Assembly (NCBI RefSeq): GCF_023282985.1
Contig: NZ_JAGQDC010000003.1
Coordinates: 62,001-126,000 of the forward strand
Length of the DNA: 64,000 bases
Source: Serratia silvae
GTDB taxonomy: Bacteria; Pseudomonadota; Gammaproteobacteria; Enterobacterales; Enterobacteriaceae
Direction of reading: 5' to 3'
The translations under genes and the position numbers were made by a program. Shown one piece after another: positions 12,355 through 20,964 of this stretch. The notes beneath the pieces were generated by a model. It was not told the origin of the DNA, did no database searches, and was given only the letters and a program-made list of their open reading frames with translations. Numbering within the stretch: position 1 is the first letter of the stretch; every line of letters begins with the position of its first letter.

Positions 12355-13644
12355 ATGTTATTGGCTGGGGCGATATTTATCCTGACCATTGTGCTGGTGA
12401 TCTGGCAGCCCAAAGGGTTAGGAATTGGGTGGAGTGCCACACTTGGTGCGGGGCTGGCCTTGATCACCGGAGTAGTACAGATTGCCGATATTCCGGTGGT
12501 GTGGAATATTGTCTGGAATGCCACAGCGACCTTTATCGCCGTGATCATTATCAGCCTGCTGCTTGATGAGTCTGGCTTTTTCGAATGGGCTGCGTTACAT
12601 GTCTCCCGTTGGGGAAACGGGCGGGGACGTTTGCTGTTCACCTACATCGTTTTGCTAGGCGCGACCGTGGCGGCCTTGTTTGCCAATGATGGCGCGGCGT
12701 TGATCCTTACCCCTATTGTGATCGCCATGCTGTTGGCGCTCGGGTTCAGTAAAGGTACCACGTTGGCGTTTGTCATGGCTGCCGGGTTTATTGCCGATAC
12801 CGCCAGCCTGCCGCTGATTGTGTCCAATCTGGTCAATATCGTTTCGGCAGACTTCTTTGATCTGGGGTTCACGCAATATGCTTCGGTGATGGTACCTGTC
12901 GATATCGCTGCGATTATCGCGACGCTGGTGATGCTGCACCTGTTCTTTCGCAAGGACATCCCGCCGACCTATGATCTTGAACGACTGAAACAACCGGCGA
13001 AAGCCATTAAAGATCCGGCCACGTTCAAAACCGGCTGGGTGGTATTAATCCTGCTGTTGGTCGGCTTCTTTGTGCTGGAGCCGCTCGGCATTCCGGTCAG
13101 CGCTATTGCTGCTGTGGGGGCAGTGATCTTGTTTGCTGTGGCCAAAAGAGGTCATGCCATCAATACCGGGAAGGTACTGCGTGGTGCGCCTTGGCAGATC
13201 GTCATTTTCTCGCTAGGGATGTATCTGGTGGTTTATGGCCTGCGCAACGCCGGGCTGACGGAATACCTTTCCGGCGTGCTGAACCTACTGGCGGATTATG
13301 GGTTATGGGCCGCCACGCTTGGTACTGGCTTCATGACCGCGTTCCTGTCATCCATTATGAATAATATGCCAACGGTGCTGATTGGCGCGCTGTCCATTGA
13401 GGGGAGTGCTGCGTCAGGAGTGATTAAGGAGGCCATGATTTATGCCAACGTTATTGGCTGCGATCTGGGGCCAAAAATCACGCCGATTGGCAGCTTGGCA
13501 ACGTTGCTCTGGTTGCATGTCTTGTCACAGAAGAACATGACGATCACCTGGGGATATTACTTCCGTACCGGAATCATCATGACCGTACCTGTGTTGTTGG
13601 TCACGCTGACGGCCTTGGCGTTACGTCTATCCATCACTTTGTAG
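12355..13644 (+). CDS. arsB: arsenite/antimonite efflux transporter ArsB
   Basis: A 429-residue inner-membrane transporter that exports As(III) and Sb(III) using the proton motive force, or ATP if ArsA is present. No arsA is present here. About twelve hydrophobic segments are visible. Blocks such as [20 protein letters not shown] and [20 protein letters not shown] are nearly identical to E. coli ArsB, and the whole protein has the E. coli length. GAGGTGG supports the ATG at 12355. It is the middle gene of the operon, 54 bp after arsR and 12 bp before arsC. Confidence 0.97.
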   Translation: MLLAGAIFILTIVLVIWQPKGLGIGWSATLGAGLALITGVVQIADIPVVWNIVWNATATFIAVIIISLLLDESGFFEWAALHVSRWGNGRGRLLFTYIVLLGATVAALFANDGAALILTPIVIAMLLALGFSKGTTLAFVMAAGFIADTASLPLIVSNLVNIVSADFFDLGFTQYASVMVPVDIAAIIATLVMLHLFFRKDIPPTYDLERLKQPAKAIKDPATFKTGWVVLILLLVGFFVLEPLGIPVSAIAAVGAVILFAVAKRGHAINTGKVLRGAPWQIVIFSLGMYLVVYGLRNAGLTEYLSGVLNLLADYGLWAATLGTGFMTAFLSSIMNNMPTVLIGALSIEGSAASGVIKEAMIYANVIGCDLGPKITPIGSLATLLWLHVLSQKNMTITWGYYFRTGIIMTVPVLLVTLTALALRLSITL

Positions 13645-13656
13645 CGAGGAACATCC

Positions 13657-14076
13657 ATGATCACGATTTACCACAACCCGGCCTGCGGCACCTCGCGTAA
13701 TACGCTGGCGCTGATTCGCAACAGCGGTACAGAACCAACGATCGTCCATTATCTGGAGACACCACCCAGCCGTGCTGAACTGGTGAAACTCATTGCAGAC
13801 ATGGGGATCAGCGTGCGGGCCTTGTTGCGCAATAACGTGGAGCCCTACGAGCAGTTAGGGCTGGCAGCAGATGTATTCACCGATGAGCAACTGATCGACT
13901 TTATGTTGCAACACCCGATTCTGATTAACCGGCCGATTGTGGTGACGCCGCTGGGGACCCGCCTATGCCGCCCCTCCGAAACGGTGCTTGATATCCTACC
14001 TAATCCGCAAATAGGGGCATTGGCCAAAGAGGACGGCGAACAGATTGTTGATGGCTTCGGCAAACGGATTAAGTAA
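13657..14076 (+). CDS. arsC: glutaredoxin-dependent arsenate reductase ArsC
   Basis: Reduces arsenate to arsenite for export by ArsB, using glutathione and glutaredoxin. It is 139 residues, close to E. coli ArsC (141). The catalytic cysteine is Cys10 in IYHNPACGTSRN. Arginines that bind the oxyanion in this family are present in RALLRNN, INRPIV and TRLCRPSE. It is the last gene of arsRBC and is followed by a GC-rich hairpin, then by the decayed tail of an unrelated transporter gene on the other strand. The operon therefore ends at an apparent recombination boundary. Confidence 0.97.
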   Translation: MITIYHNPACGTSRNTLALIRNSGTEPTIVHYLETPPSRAELVKLIADMGISVRALLRNNVEPYEQLGLAADVFTDEQLIDFMLQHPILINRPIVVTPLGTRLCRPSETVLDILPNPQIGALAKEDGEQIVDGFGKRIK

Positions 14077-14081
14077 ATCAG

Positions 14082-14105
14082 GAGGCGCGCCAGCGCCTCT
14101 CAATT
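14082..14105 (+). terminator. ars operon terminator-like hairpin
   Basis: GAGGCGC (14082-14088) pairs with GCGCCTC (14093-14099) around GCCA, just after arsC. It is followed by TCAATTGT, a weak U tract. Confidence 0.55.
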
Positions 14106-14116
14106 GTCCCTGTTTA

Positions 14117-14277
14117 TCAACCCGCCTTGGCCGTATTAAACGGCGGCTTGGCGAACCAAACCAGTAGGGTCAGCATCAAGAACACCCCGGCAGAGAGATA
14201 GAAAATATCGTTCGCCGACATCAGCAGGCCCTGCTGGGTAATTTGATCGTTGATATAGGTTGCGGCTTGCTGCTGCT
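14117..14277 (-). pseudogene. 3' remnant of a DHA2/EmrB-type drug efflux MFS gene
   Basis: On the minus strand about 52 codons remain, reading through QAATYINDQITQQGLLMSAN, then a hydrophobic segment (DIFYLSAGVFLMLTLLVWFA) and KPPFNTAKAG before the stop. This is the usual C-terminal end (last transmembrane helix and tail) of 14-helix EmrB/DHA2 transporters, which are about 500 residues long. The frame is closed by TAG immediately upstream of the first retained codons, so about 90 percent of the gene is missing and the break is near 14277. It lies tail-to-tail with arsC. Family inferred from recognition of this conserved tail. Confidence 0.7.
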
Positions 14278-14287
14278 ATCCCGTTCA

Positions 14288-14440
14288 TTATCTATGCGCT
14301 GCATTGCTGCACCCTTTAATATAATCAACAACCCATTCAGCAATATCCCCCAACACCTCCTTTTTTGCCCAGTTTAACGCCCAGTCATTGACCAATGACA
14401 AGGCGGCACGGGCGTCAGCTTCTTTATAATCAGGCCCGTT
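14288..14440 (-). pseudogene. possible C-terminal gene fragment, family unknown
   Basis: An open minus-strand frame with protein-like composition ends at the TAA at 14288-14290. Its last part reads LVNDWALNWAKKEVLGDIAE followed by WVVDYIKGCSNAAHR, amphipathic and Trp-rich. No ATG with a ribosome site precedes it, and upstream it runs antisense into the roxA start, so only the last 45-50 codons are plausible. It sits between the truncated transporter remnant and roxA, which suggests a scrap left by the same rearrangement. It could also be chance. Confidence 0.3.
14425..14430 (+). promoter_or_regulatory. candidate -10 box for roxA
   Basis: A perfect TATAAT stands 34 bp before the roxA ATG. The -35 region at 17-bp spacing (GGCGGC) is poor; TTGACC at 14388-14393 is too far away. 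It may need an activator. Confidence 0.4.
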
Positions 14441-14463
14441 TGTCTTCTCACTGGTGTGGACCC

Positions 14464-15585
14464 ATGGCTTATCAACTGAATCTGAACTGGCCCGAATTTT
14501 TAGAGAAATACTGGCAAAAACAGCCTGTAGTATTAAGAAATGCCTTCCCGAACTTCGTCGATCCGATCACCCCTGACGAGTTGGCCGGTCTGGCGATGGA
14601 GGTTGAGGTAGACAGCCGCCTGGTCAGCCAAACCCATGGTCAATGGCAGGCCAGCCACGGGCCGTTCGAGCATTTTGATAACCTGGGTGAAACCGGCTGG
14701 TCGTTGTTGGCTCAGGCGGTTAACCATTGGCATGCCCCGTCAGCTGAACTGGTGCGCCCGTTCCGTGTGCTGCCGGACTGGCGTTTAGACGATCTGATGA
14801 TCTCGTTCTCGGTACCTGGCGGCGGTGTTGGGCCACATATCGATCAGTACGATGTGTTTATCATCCAGGGGATGGGGAGCCGCCGCTGGCGCGTGGGTGA
14901 CAAACTGCCGCTGAAGCAGTTTTGCCCGCATCCGGCGCTGCTGCACGTGGAACCTTTCGAGCCGATTATCGATGAGGATCTGGAGCCGGGCGATATCTTG
15001 TATATTCCACCGGGCTTCCCGCACGACGGTTTTACCCACCAAACCGCGCTTAACTACTCCGTTGGCTTCAGAGGCCCTAACGGCAGGGATTTAATCAGTA
15101 GCTTTGCGGACTATGCGTTGGAAAACGATCTTGGGGGTGAGCACTACAGCGATCCTGATTTAACCTGTCGGGAACATCCAGGCCGGGTTGAAGAGTATGA
15201 GCTCGATCGCCTGCGCAGCATGATGACCGAGATGATTAATCAGCCGGAAGATTTTAAACAGTGGTTTGGTCGCTTCGTGACGACGCCGCGCCACGAGTTG
15301 GATATCGCCCCAGCGCAACCGCCTTACGAACAGGGTGAGGTGATTGAAGCGTTGATGGATGGTGCGGTTCTGACTCGCCTGAGTGGTTTAAGAGTGCTGG
15401 AGGTGGGCGGCAGCTTCTTTATCAACAGCGAACGCCTGGATACCGTCGAGCCTAAAGCTGCCGATGCCTTATGCCGCTACACTCTGCTTGGTAAAGCAGA
15501 GTTGGGTGGGGCATTGCAAAACCCGGCGTTCGTTGCAGAGTTAACTGGCCTGGTTAATCAGGGCTACTGGTTCTTCGACGAATAA
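14464..15585 (+). CDS. roxA: ribosomal protein uL16 arginine 3-hydroxylase
   Basis: RoxA (YcfD) is a cytoplasmic JmjC-type Fe(II)/2-oxoglutarate oxygenase that hydroxylates an arginine of ribosomal protein L16. It is 373 residues, the E. coli length. The iron triad is in place: His125 and Asp127 in GVGPHIDQYD and His187 in GFPHDGF, the same numbering as E. coli. DILYIPPGFPH closes the double-stranded beta-helix; residues from about 210 onward form the dimerisation and winged-helix part. The start MAYQLNLNWP matches the family; an in-frame upstream ATG at 14395 lies before the promoter box. A strong hairpin follows. Confidence 0.95.
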   Translation: MAYQLNLNWPEFLEKYWQKQPVVLRNAFPNFVDPITPDELAGLAMEVEVDSRLVSQTHGQWQASHGPFEHFDNLGETGWSLLAQAVNHWHAPSAELVRPFRVLPDWRLDDLMISFSVPGGGVGPHIDQYDVFIIQGMGSRRWRVGDKLPLKQFCPHPALLHVEPFEPIIDEDLEPGDILYIPPGFPHDGFTHQTALNYSVGFRGPNGRDLISSFADYALENDLGGEHYSDPDLTCREHPGRVEEYELDRLRSMMTEMINQPEDFKQWFGRFVTTPRHELDIAPAQPPYEQGEVIEALMDGAVLTRLSGLRVLEVGGSFFINSERLDTVEPKAADALCRYTLLGKAELGGALQNPAFVAELTGLVNQGYWFFDE

Positions 15586-15596
15586 TCGTGCATTCA

Positions 15597-15628
15597 CCCC
15601 AGGCAACGGCGCAAGCCGTTGCCTGGGG
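15597..15628. terminator. bidirectional terminator between roxA and the racemase gene
   Basis: CCCCAGGCAACGGC (15597-15610) pairs perfectly with GCCGTTGCCTGGGG (15615-15628) around GCAA. The 14-bp stem sits exactly between the two convergent stop codons. U tracts are short on both sides. Confidence 0.75.
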
Positions 15629-15632
15629 GTAA

Positions 15633-16862
15633 TTAATCCACTAACACGCGCTTATTGGTCGCGCCCCAAAGGATCGACATCTCGGTAAACAGCGCACCGC
15701 TGATGTCTTCGACTTCGGTTGCGGTGATTTCGGTGTTACCCTGCTTGCCGAAGAACACCACCTCATCACCAGGATTGACGTTTTTCAGCCCGGTCACATC
15801 CACCATCACGGTGTTCATTGAGGTTTTACCCACCACCGGCACCCGCTGCCCCTGGATCAGTACATGACCGGCATTGCTAAACACGCGGCGATAGCCGTCT
15901 GCATAACCCACCGGGATATTGGCCAATATCGAATCACGTTTCAGCGTGTAGGTGCGATCGTAGCCGACGGTATTGCCTTTAGGGTAATGGTTGAGTGCCG
16001 CAATCGAAGATTTGAAGGTCATCACGCGTTTATAGTCGTTACTGGCAATGGTATCGCCATAAAACACCCCACCAACGCGCACCATATCGAGCCAGGACTC
16101 CGGCACGGTGAGGGTAGCGAAGGTATTGGCAACGTGTAAGGTCACGTCGCTGCGTTTGATCCCGGTAATGTCCAGCACCTGCTGGGACTGCTCCTTGAAG
16201 CGGGCGAGATCCTTGCGCACCGCCGCCGCATCTTCCTCAGGATAGTGGGACATGATGCCGACCATTTTCAGATGAGGTAATTTCGCGATGGCTTTGGCTT
16301 GCGCCAATCCGGCCACTTCGCTGACTTCCAGGCCGTTGCGTGACATGCCGCCAGAGTTCAGTGCTAAATGGAAGCGCAGCGTTTTCCCCTGCTGAGCGGC
16401 GATGGCATCCAGGCGTTTAGCCATCTCCAGATTGCCGATCAGCTCTTCGGTATCATAGTCGGTAGCCTGGCGCATCTCCGCTTCGGTGGCATTGCGCACG
16501 CGCATCAGGCGCCCTTTAAAGCCGAGTTCGCGCACGGTTTGCAGTTCTTGATTACTGGCCACCCCAATACACTGTACGTGGTTCTTTATCATTACGGGTG
16601 TGACCAGAGAAAGGTCGTGCCCGTAAGCATCCCCTTTCAGAATGGCGCAGAGCGTGGTTTTATCGCCCAGCAGTTGCTGAATTTTGTGAGTGTTGTATTC
16701 CAGCGCACTTTGCGAGATTTCCAGCCGGGCATTGCTTACCACCGCAGGTGAATTTTTAGCCGTGGCGGCGATGGCCTGCGCGGAATTGGTGCCGGTGGGT
16801 TGATGACAAGCCACCAACGTTAATAGCGGAATTAAGACTAAATGGCGTAAATGCAGCGGCAT
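15633..16862 (-). CDS. bsr: periplasmic broad-specificity amino-acid racemase
   Basis: A fold-type III PLP racemase, 409 residues, related to alanine racemase but exported. The N-terminus is a signal peptide ending in LTLVAC, so Cys19 could be lipidated. The PLP lysine is Lys76 in [12 protein letters not shown], and the second catalytic base, Tyr, is expected in [10 protein letters not shown], about residue 300. Length and export match the BsrV-type enzymes that make D-Met, D-Leu, D-Lys and similar D-amino acids in the periplasm for cell-wall remodelling. Biosynthetic Alr is shorter (about 360) and cytoplasmic. Specificity is inferred from family resemblance. It is monocistronic. Confidence 0.85.
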   Translation of the reverse strand: MPLHLRHLVLIPLLTLVACHQPTGTNSAQAIAATAKNSPAVVSNARLEISQSALEYNTHKIQQLLGDKTTLCAILKGDAYGHDLSLVTPVMIKNHVQCIGVASNQELQTVRELGFKGRLMRVRNATEAEMRQATDYDTEELIGNLEMAKRLDAIAAQQGKTLRFHLALNSGGMSRNGLEVSEVAGLAQAKAIAKLPHLKMVGIMSHYPEEDAAAVRKDLARFKEQSQQVLDITGIKRSDVTLHVANTFATLTVPESWLDMVRVGGVFYGDTIASNDYKRVMTFKSSIAALNHYPKGNTVGYDRTYTLKRDSILANIPVGYADGYRRVFSNAGHVLIQGQRVPVVGKTSMNTVMVDVTGLKNVNPGDEVVFFGKQGNTEITATEVEDISGALFTEMSILWGATNKRVLVD

Positions 16863-17445
16863 ATTTCCTTCCTGGTGAAATAAAAAATAGTTTTTTTTGC
16901 CTTAATCAGTTTTTTATCTGATTTGATGGCGAGTGTGGCTGCGCGATCAGCGGTATTCAATAAATGACAAAAAGTAAACTTTGTCAAATTGTGTTCACTA
17001 CCTATAGGGCAGATAGGTCAATAGCCGTAAGTCATCGTGCTGCGGGTGGGGTCATGCAGAACACCGACATGCCATCCCTAAGGGCCGAATCGGGTATTTA
17101 TGAGCTAAATGGACGTAGATACATGATCTCCCATCTATTTTTGGTTTAAAGTGTAAATATAAATAAGTACCGTTTTTTGTTGTTATTAATATTGCTATTT
17201 ATGTTGTTAAATGGCTTTATTTATTGTTATATAATTTACTTATAACTTCATTAACCGCAAGGATGATTCTTGTTTTGTATTAAGGCAATTCCAGAATGTG
17301 GGTTGGATAAATGTTTAATGTTGACTGTAAGTTTGTTTAATAACTATAATTTTTTCTCTTTAAGATGAGTCTTGGCTTGTCAATAAAGGATGGTTTATTA
17401 AATAGCCGCAAGGCTAATTTTGGTACTCACTATAAGGATATGAAT
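16863..17445. other. AT-rich intergenic region upstream of the DUF4762 gene
   Basis: About 580 bp with no gene I can support, clearly lower in GC than its surroundings from about 17130 on (runs such as 17150-17260). It contains the promoter of the racemase at its left edge and presumably that of the small double-glycine protein at its right. Such AT-rich accessory DNA is a common target of H-NS silencing; that is inference. Confidence 0.5.
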
Positions 17446-17643
17446 ATGAAAAAATTAAACGCATCAGAAGTTTCAAATGTTGTTGGCGGTAATGTGACCA
17501 ACTGTGTTGTTTCATATGAACAGAATACCACAGGTACCGGTGCTACTTTGGTCAAGAATTGCCGTAAAGTGACCACCTGTAAAGGCAAATTCGGTGAATC
17601 TGTTACTCGTGTTCCAGCCGATCTGGTTAGCTGCGGTCTTTAA
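17446..17643 (+). CDS. small double-glycine-leader peptide, DUF4762 family
   Basis: A 65-residue peptide beginning MKKLNASEVSNVVGGN, the hallmark start of DUF4762 proteins of Serratia and Yersinia. The Gly-Gly at 14-15 after a short amphipathic leader resembles the cleavage site of bacteriocin-type peptides processed by C39 peptidase ABC exporters. The predicted 50-residue mature part contains four cysteines (20, 39, 45, 63), enough for two disulfides. AAGGA spaced 7 bp selects this ATG over one 6 bp earlier. It is isolated, AT-rich and followed by a terminator; no transporter or immunity gene is adjacent. Function unknown. Confidence 0.75.
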   Translation: MKKLNASEVSNVVGGNVTNCVVSYEQNTTGTGATLVKNCRKVTTCKGKFGESVTRVPADLVSCGL

Positions 17644-17658
17644 TCGCAAGTAATCGTT

Positions 17659-17697
17659 AAGGTATGGCACTATGGATGGTGTCGTACCTTTCATTTT
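17659..17697 (+). terminator. terminator of the DUF4762 gene
   Basis: AAGGTATGGCAC (17659-17670) pairs imperfectly with GTGTCGTACCTT (17679-17690), followed by TCATTTTCTC. It lies 15 bp after the stop codon. Confidence 0.7.
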
Positions 17698-17923
17698 CTC
17701 TAAATATTCTCTTCTTCTCTTTCTACGATTATTTATATCCATTATCCCCGCGACGAAAATTATATCCTAGGTGTAGTTTGTGATCACTGTATCAAACCCT
17801 CTTATGTTATTGGTTTGTTATTTTTCCTCTCTGGCTGATGCTCAAATAGCCGCAGCTACCGGGGCATACTGCTCAGTACGATAAGCCTGTTCTTTTTGTT
17901 ACTTATGTTTCAATGAGTTAATC

Positions 17924-18116
17924 ATGGCAGTGTCTACACGGTTGGTTAATGTCAGTTTTGAACAGTGGTTAGATCAAATCAATTCTGCCTGTGGCCGGTT
18001 TTGTGCCACTTGGGGTTGCCGGTGCAATACAGGAGTACCACTCCCATGCATTACGCCTGAGCATGGTCGATGCTGCCCAGACCCGGCTTTACCGCACCCG
18101 TCGCGAAGTAGAGTAA
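17924..18116 (+). pseudogene. FeaR-like AraC-family regulator, N-terminal remnant
   Basis: The first frame reads MAVSTRLVNVSFEQWLDQIN then SACGRF, like the start of the phenylethylamine-response activator FeaR. Near 17995-18003 the similarity moves to the +1 frame, which continues as GAIQEYHSHALRLSMVDAAQ then TRLYRTRREVE and stops at TAA (18114-18116). Intact relatives are about 300 residues; here only the first 60-65 codons are left, frameshifted, and the sensor core and DNA-binding domain are missing. The next gene begins on the other strand about 50 bp on, so the rest was deleted rather than displaced. No feaB or tynA is nearby. Confidence 0.6.
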
Positions 18117-18166
18117 AGTGATGGTTGCCACTTTTTCCCGTATTTCATCTGCCTGACACCTGCGGG

Positions 18167-18769
18167 CTATTTACGCGCCAGCAGGGTGGCGAAACGCAGT
18201 TTGATGCGGTTGCCCTCGGCATCTACGCGGTGCAGTTCGCCGGGGTTCTCGTTATATTTGATGATGTCCCAATCCTGATAATAGTCTGCTAACTCATCCG
18301 GCTTGAAGGTGAATGAGAAGGGCACCGTGCAGGGGTAATCTGGCGTATCCATAGCCGCGACGATCAGGTTGTAGCCTCCTTTAACCGTGCTGTCTTGCAT
18401 ATTGCGCACGATGTGTGGGATCTGCTGGCGATCCAGGAACATAAACACTACGGTAGACAGGATAAAGTCGTACTGGCCACTAAAGCGATGGGTATTGAGA
18501 TCCTGCTCGCTGGCGCTGATGTGTGAAAGCTGCTCGGTGGCGATGATCTGGTTTATCGCGGCGATCGACGCAGCGTTTTTATCCCAGGCGGTGACATCAA
18601 AACCTTTCAGGTTGAGATACAGCGAATTGCGGCCGCTGCCGCAGCCCAGATCCAGCGTCTTGCCGGGTGCGATCAGCTTGGCTGCCTCAAGGACTTCGGA
18701 ATGGGTGGCCGTCAGGGAGTATTTTTGGGTGTAGTAGTTTTCTGGCAGGGTGGTCTGCTGATCCATCAT
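18167..18769 (-). CDS. tehB: tellurite resistance S-adenosylmethionine methyltransferase
   Basis: A 200-residue cytoplasmic class I methyltransferase that detoxifies tellurite, and selenite, probably by methylation. The SAM motif I is [12 protein letters not shown] at residues 38-49, followed by the acidic end of strand 2 in [19 protein letters not shown] and [17 protein letters not shown] are near-identical to E. coli TehB (197 residues), and the C-terminus [14 protein letters not shown] matches. GAGGA supports the ATG at 18769. The membrane partner TehA is not adjacent, as often when tehB stands alone. Confident assignment. Confidence 0.93.
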   Translation of the reverse strand: MMDQQTTLPENYYTQKYSLTATHSEVLEAAKLIAPGKTLDLGCGSGRNSLYLNLKGFDVTAWDKNAASIAAINQIIATEQLSHISASEQDLNTHRFSGQYDFILSTVVFMFLDRQQIPHIVRNMQDSTVKGGYNLIVAAMDTPDYPCTVPFSFTFKPDELADYYQDWDIIKYNENPGELHRVDAEGNRIKLRFATLLARK

Positions 18770-18859
18770 GATGTTCCTCTATATTTAATGTATATAAAAT
18801 ACATTTTTAATGGCCTTTTGCCTAGCCGTTGAGAGGAGCACAGTATACCAGTGCAGCTT

Positions 18860-18886
18860 GGCCTGGCGGCATCCTACCGCCAAGCC
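18860..18886 (-). terminator. hairpin downstream of the decarboxylase gene
   Basis: GGCCTGGCGG (18860-18869) and CCGCCAAGCC (18877-18886) form a 10-bp stem with one mismatch, 10 bp after the stop codon of the minus-strand decarboxylase. It lacks a U run. Confidence 0.5.
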
Positions 18887-18896
18887 CCTGGTTTCA

Positions 18897-20576
18897 TCAG
18901 GCACTGCGTCGTGGGTTGTGCAGCCCAAAGTTAAAGCTGTTGCAGCGGCGGCAGAACTCTTTCATCGCCGCTGGTGAATCCATCATCGGCAATTTCACCT
19001 CGATAAATGCCAACTGATCCTGACGTGAAGCCTCCTCCAGCGCCATCTCCAGCTGTTGTCCGGTTTCTACCTCGATGCAAAACGCCTGGGTCTGCGGGCT
19101 TAGCACTGCCGGGAGTCTGGCGTAATTCCACGAGCCGATATCGTTATAAGACGACGTTTCGCCAAGGATATAGCGCTCAATGGTGTAACCGCCGTTATTG
19201 ATCAGAAAGACGATCGGTTTTTGCTCATGGCGTAACAGCGTTGATAGCTCCTGCGCGGTGAGTTGGAATGAACCATCACCAATAAACAGCAAATGCCGCC
19301 GTTGGGGCGCAGCCATCATCGTACCGAGCAACGCCGGTAAGGTATAGCCGATCGATCCCCAAATCGGTTGGTTGACCACGGTGACGCCGTTTGGCATCCG
19401 CATGCCGCCGACAGCTGCACCAGAAGTGCCATTTTCGACTACCAGTACGTCATCCGCCTGAATAAAGCGCTGTATCCGCTGCCAGAAATAGTCCTGTTCG
19501 AGCGGAGAGTTGCTTGGCGTCGCCAGTTTTTGCTGTGGATCGGGGAGCGAAGTTAGCGGCATCGGGTTAGTGGTAGAGGCTTTATCCAGCAGGGCTTGCA
19601 GCAGCTCGCTTACCGTTACCGCCGGATAGGAGAGGTTATCCAGCTTCAGCGAATAGGGTTGAATATCCACCACCGCCTGCGCCGGGATCTGCTGGCTGAA
19701 ATAGCCGGTGGTGGAGTCCACCAGGCGCACGCCAAAACTGAGGACGCAATCTGATTGGGCCATCAGCTCAAACAACTCGGGGCGAGACAGATCGCCGCTG
19801 TAGCCACCTAGCCAGCCCGGCGCGTTCTCTGAGATCGCGCATTTTGCCGTGGGCATATTGGTTAAAGGGATGGCGAATTTATCCGCCAGCGCTAACACCT
19901 GAGCTTGAAGTTGATATCGTTCGACCATCTGATCGATCAGGATAATTGGCCGTTTAGCATGGTTAATCCGTTCGAGCAGGGCTGCGCTGGCAAGCTGAAG
20001 ATGGCTGGCGTCGCTGCTCGGTAAGCGGTAGGGGACGGGATTATCGGCAACCTCAATTTCAACTTCACAAATGTCTGAGGGAAGTTGCAAGTAAACCGGC
20101 TTTTTCTGTTGCCAGGCGCAGGCGATGACCCGTGGGATCTCCGTTGCGGCATTTTCCGGCGTGATGAGTGCCTGTGCCACGGTGAACTGGCGAAAACAGT
20201 TCATCACGTTATCAAAATTGCCGTCTGCCAGTGAGTGGTGCAGCAGCGCATGGCCTTGCATGGCGTGCAGCGGGGGCGTACCCGCAATGCAAATTACCGG
20301 GGCCGATTCCGCATAGGCTCCGGCAATGCCGGAAAGTGCCGCCAGATCGCCCACGCCATAGGTGGTGATCAACGCCCCGGCGCCTTTGAGGCGGGCATAG
20401 CCGTCGGCGGCGTAAGCGGCGTTCAGCTCGTTACAGTTGCCAATGAATTCGCAGTCTTGGTCATGCTCGATGGTTTCCAGCAGTGCCAGGTTGTAATCGC
20501 CGGGCACGCCGTAGATGCGATCCACTTTTAGGGCACGTAGCTGTTGCAGGATGAATGAACCTATGGTGATCCTCAT
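18897..20576 (-). CDS. ThDP-dependent 2-oxo acid decarboxylase (indolepyruvate/phenylpyruvate/pyruvate type)
   Basis: A 559-residue thiamine diphosphate enzyme of the pyruvate/indolepyruvate decarboxylase family, converting 2-oxo acids to aldehydes. The cofactor-activating Glu is in GNCNELNAAYAADGYAR (about residue 50). The paired active-site histidines are in ALLHHSLADG (about 114-115). The ThDP-Mg motif runs from GDGSFQLTAQELS to FLINNGGYTIE (about 435-475). GGAG before the ATG at 20576 selects it over one 18 bp earlier. Substrate preference (indolepyruvate for auxin synthesis, phenylpyruvate or pyruvate) cannot be settled. No TyrR box was found upstream. It is monocistronic. Confidence 0.85.
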   Translation of the reverse strand: MRITIGSFILQQLRALKVDRIYGVPGDYNLALLETIEHDQDCEFIGNCNELNAAYAADGYARLKGAGALITTYGVGDLAALSGIAGAYAESAPVICIAGTPPLHAMQGHALLHHSLADGNFDNVMNCFRQFTVAQALITPENAATEIPRVIACAWQQKKPVYLQLPSDICEVEIEVADNPVPYRLPSSDASHLQLASAALLERINHAKRPIILIDQMVERYQLQAQVLALADKFAIPLTNMPTAKCAISENAPGWLGGYSGDLSRPELFELMAQSDCVLSFGVRLVDSTTGYFSQQIPAQAVVDIQPYSLKLDNLSYPAVTVSELLQALLDKASTTNPMPLTSLPDPQQKLATPSNSPLEQDYFWQRIQRFIQADDVLVVENGTSGAAVGGMRMPNGVTVVNQPIWGSIGYTLPALLGTMMAAPQRRHLLFIGDGSFQLTAQELSTLLRHEQKPIVFLINNGGYTIERYILGETSSYNDIGSWNYARLPAVLSPQTQAFCIEVETGQQLEMALEEASRQDQLAFIEVKLPMMDSPAAMKEFCRRCNSFNFGLHNPRRSA

Positions 20577-20964
20577 TGATTGCTCCACATTCACGTCAAT
20601 TTATTGTTATTTAACCGTACGCAGCAGGGAACGGCTGGCGATGTCGCGCGGTTAATCGTTGAAAATGCGAGTCGCTTGTAGGGCGTCAGTATTAACAGTT
20701 GGTGAAAGTAGAGGCTTGTTCAAGTTGAGCCAGTTTGAGGAAGGATTGCTTATCGTATCAAGGAGTTTACGACCAAAAAGGGGTAGCAAGAGCGGTTTTC
20801 GCAGGGGGCGGTACTTTTCTTGTATTGATGAGCATTGGAAATTGCTGCAAGGGCAGAAAGGAAACGGCAGGCAGGTACTTTCCGCCATCTCCACTTCTCT
20901 CCTGGCTGGGCGTCAATTTTTCGCTACGCCAGGAGGAAGATAATTTAGGGTGGGAGAGTGGCGC
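20577..20964. other. intergenic region, no gene supported
   Basis: About 390 bp between the decarboxylase start and the yqgA stop. Short open frames occur on both strands, but none has a ribosome site or protein-like composition. It should contain the decarboxylase promoter; I see no convincing boxes or terminator. Confidence 0.4.

Noticed and set aside
16964-17149. 61-residue frame upstream of the DUF4762 gene
   Set aside because: It has no ribosome site, mixed composition and no recognisable motif, and lies in the presumed racemase promoter area.
20659-20943. Open frames on both strands between the decarboxylase and yqgA
   Set aside because: They arise from a purine-biased stretch; neither has a ribosome site or protein-like composition.
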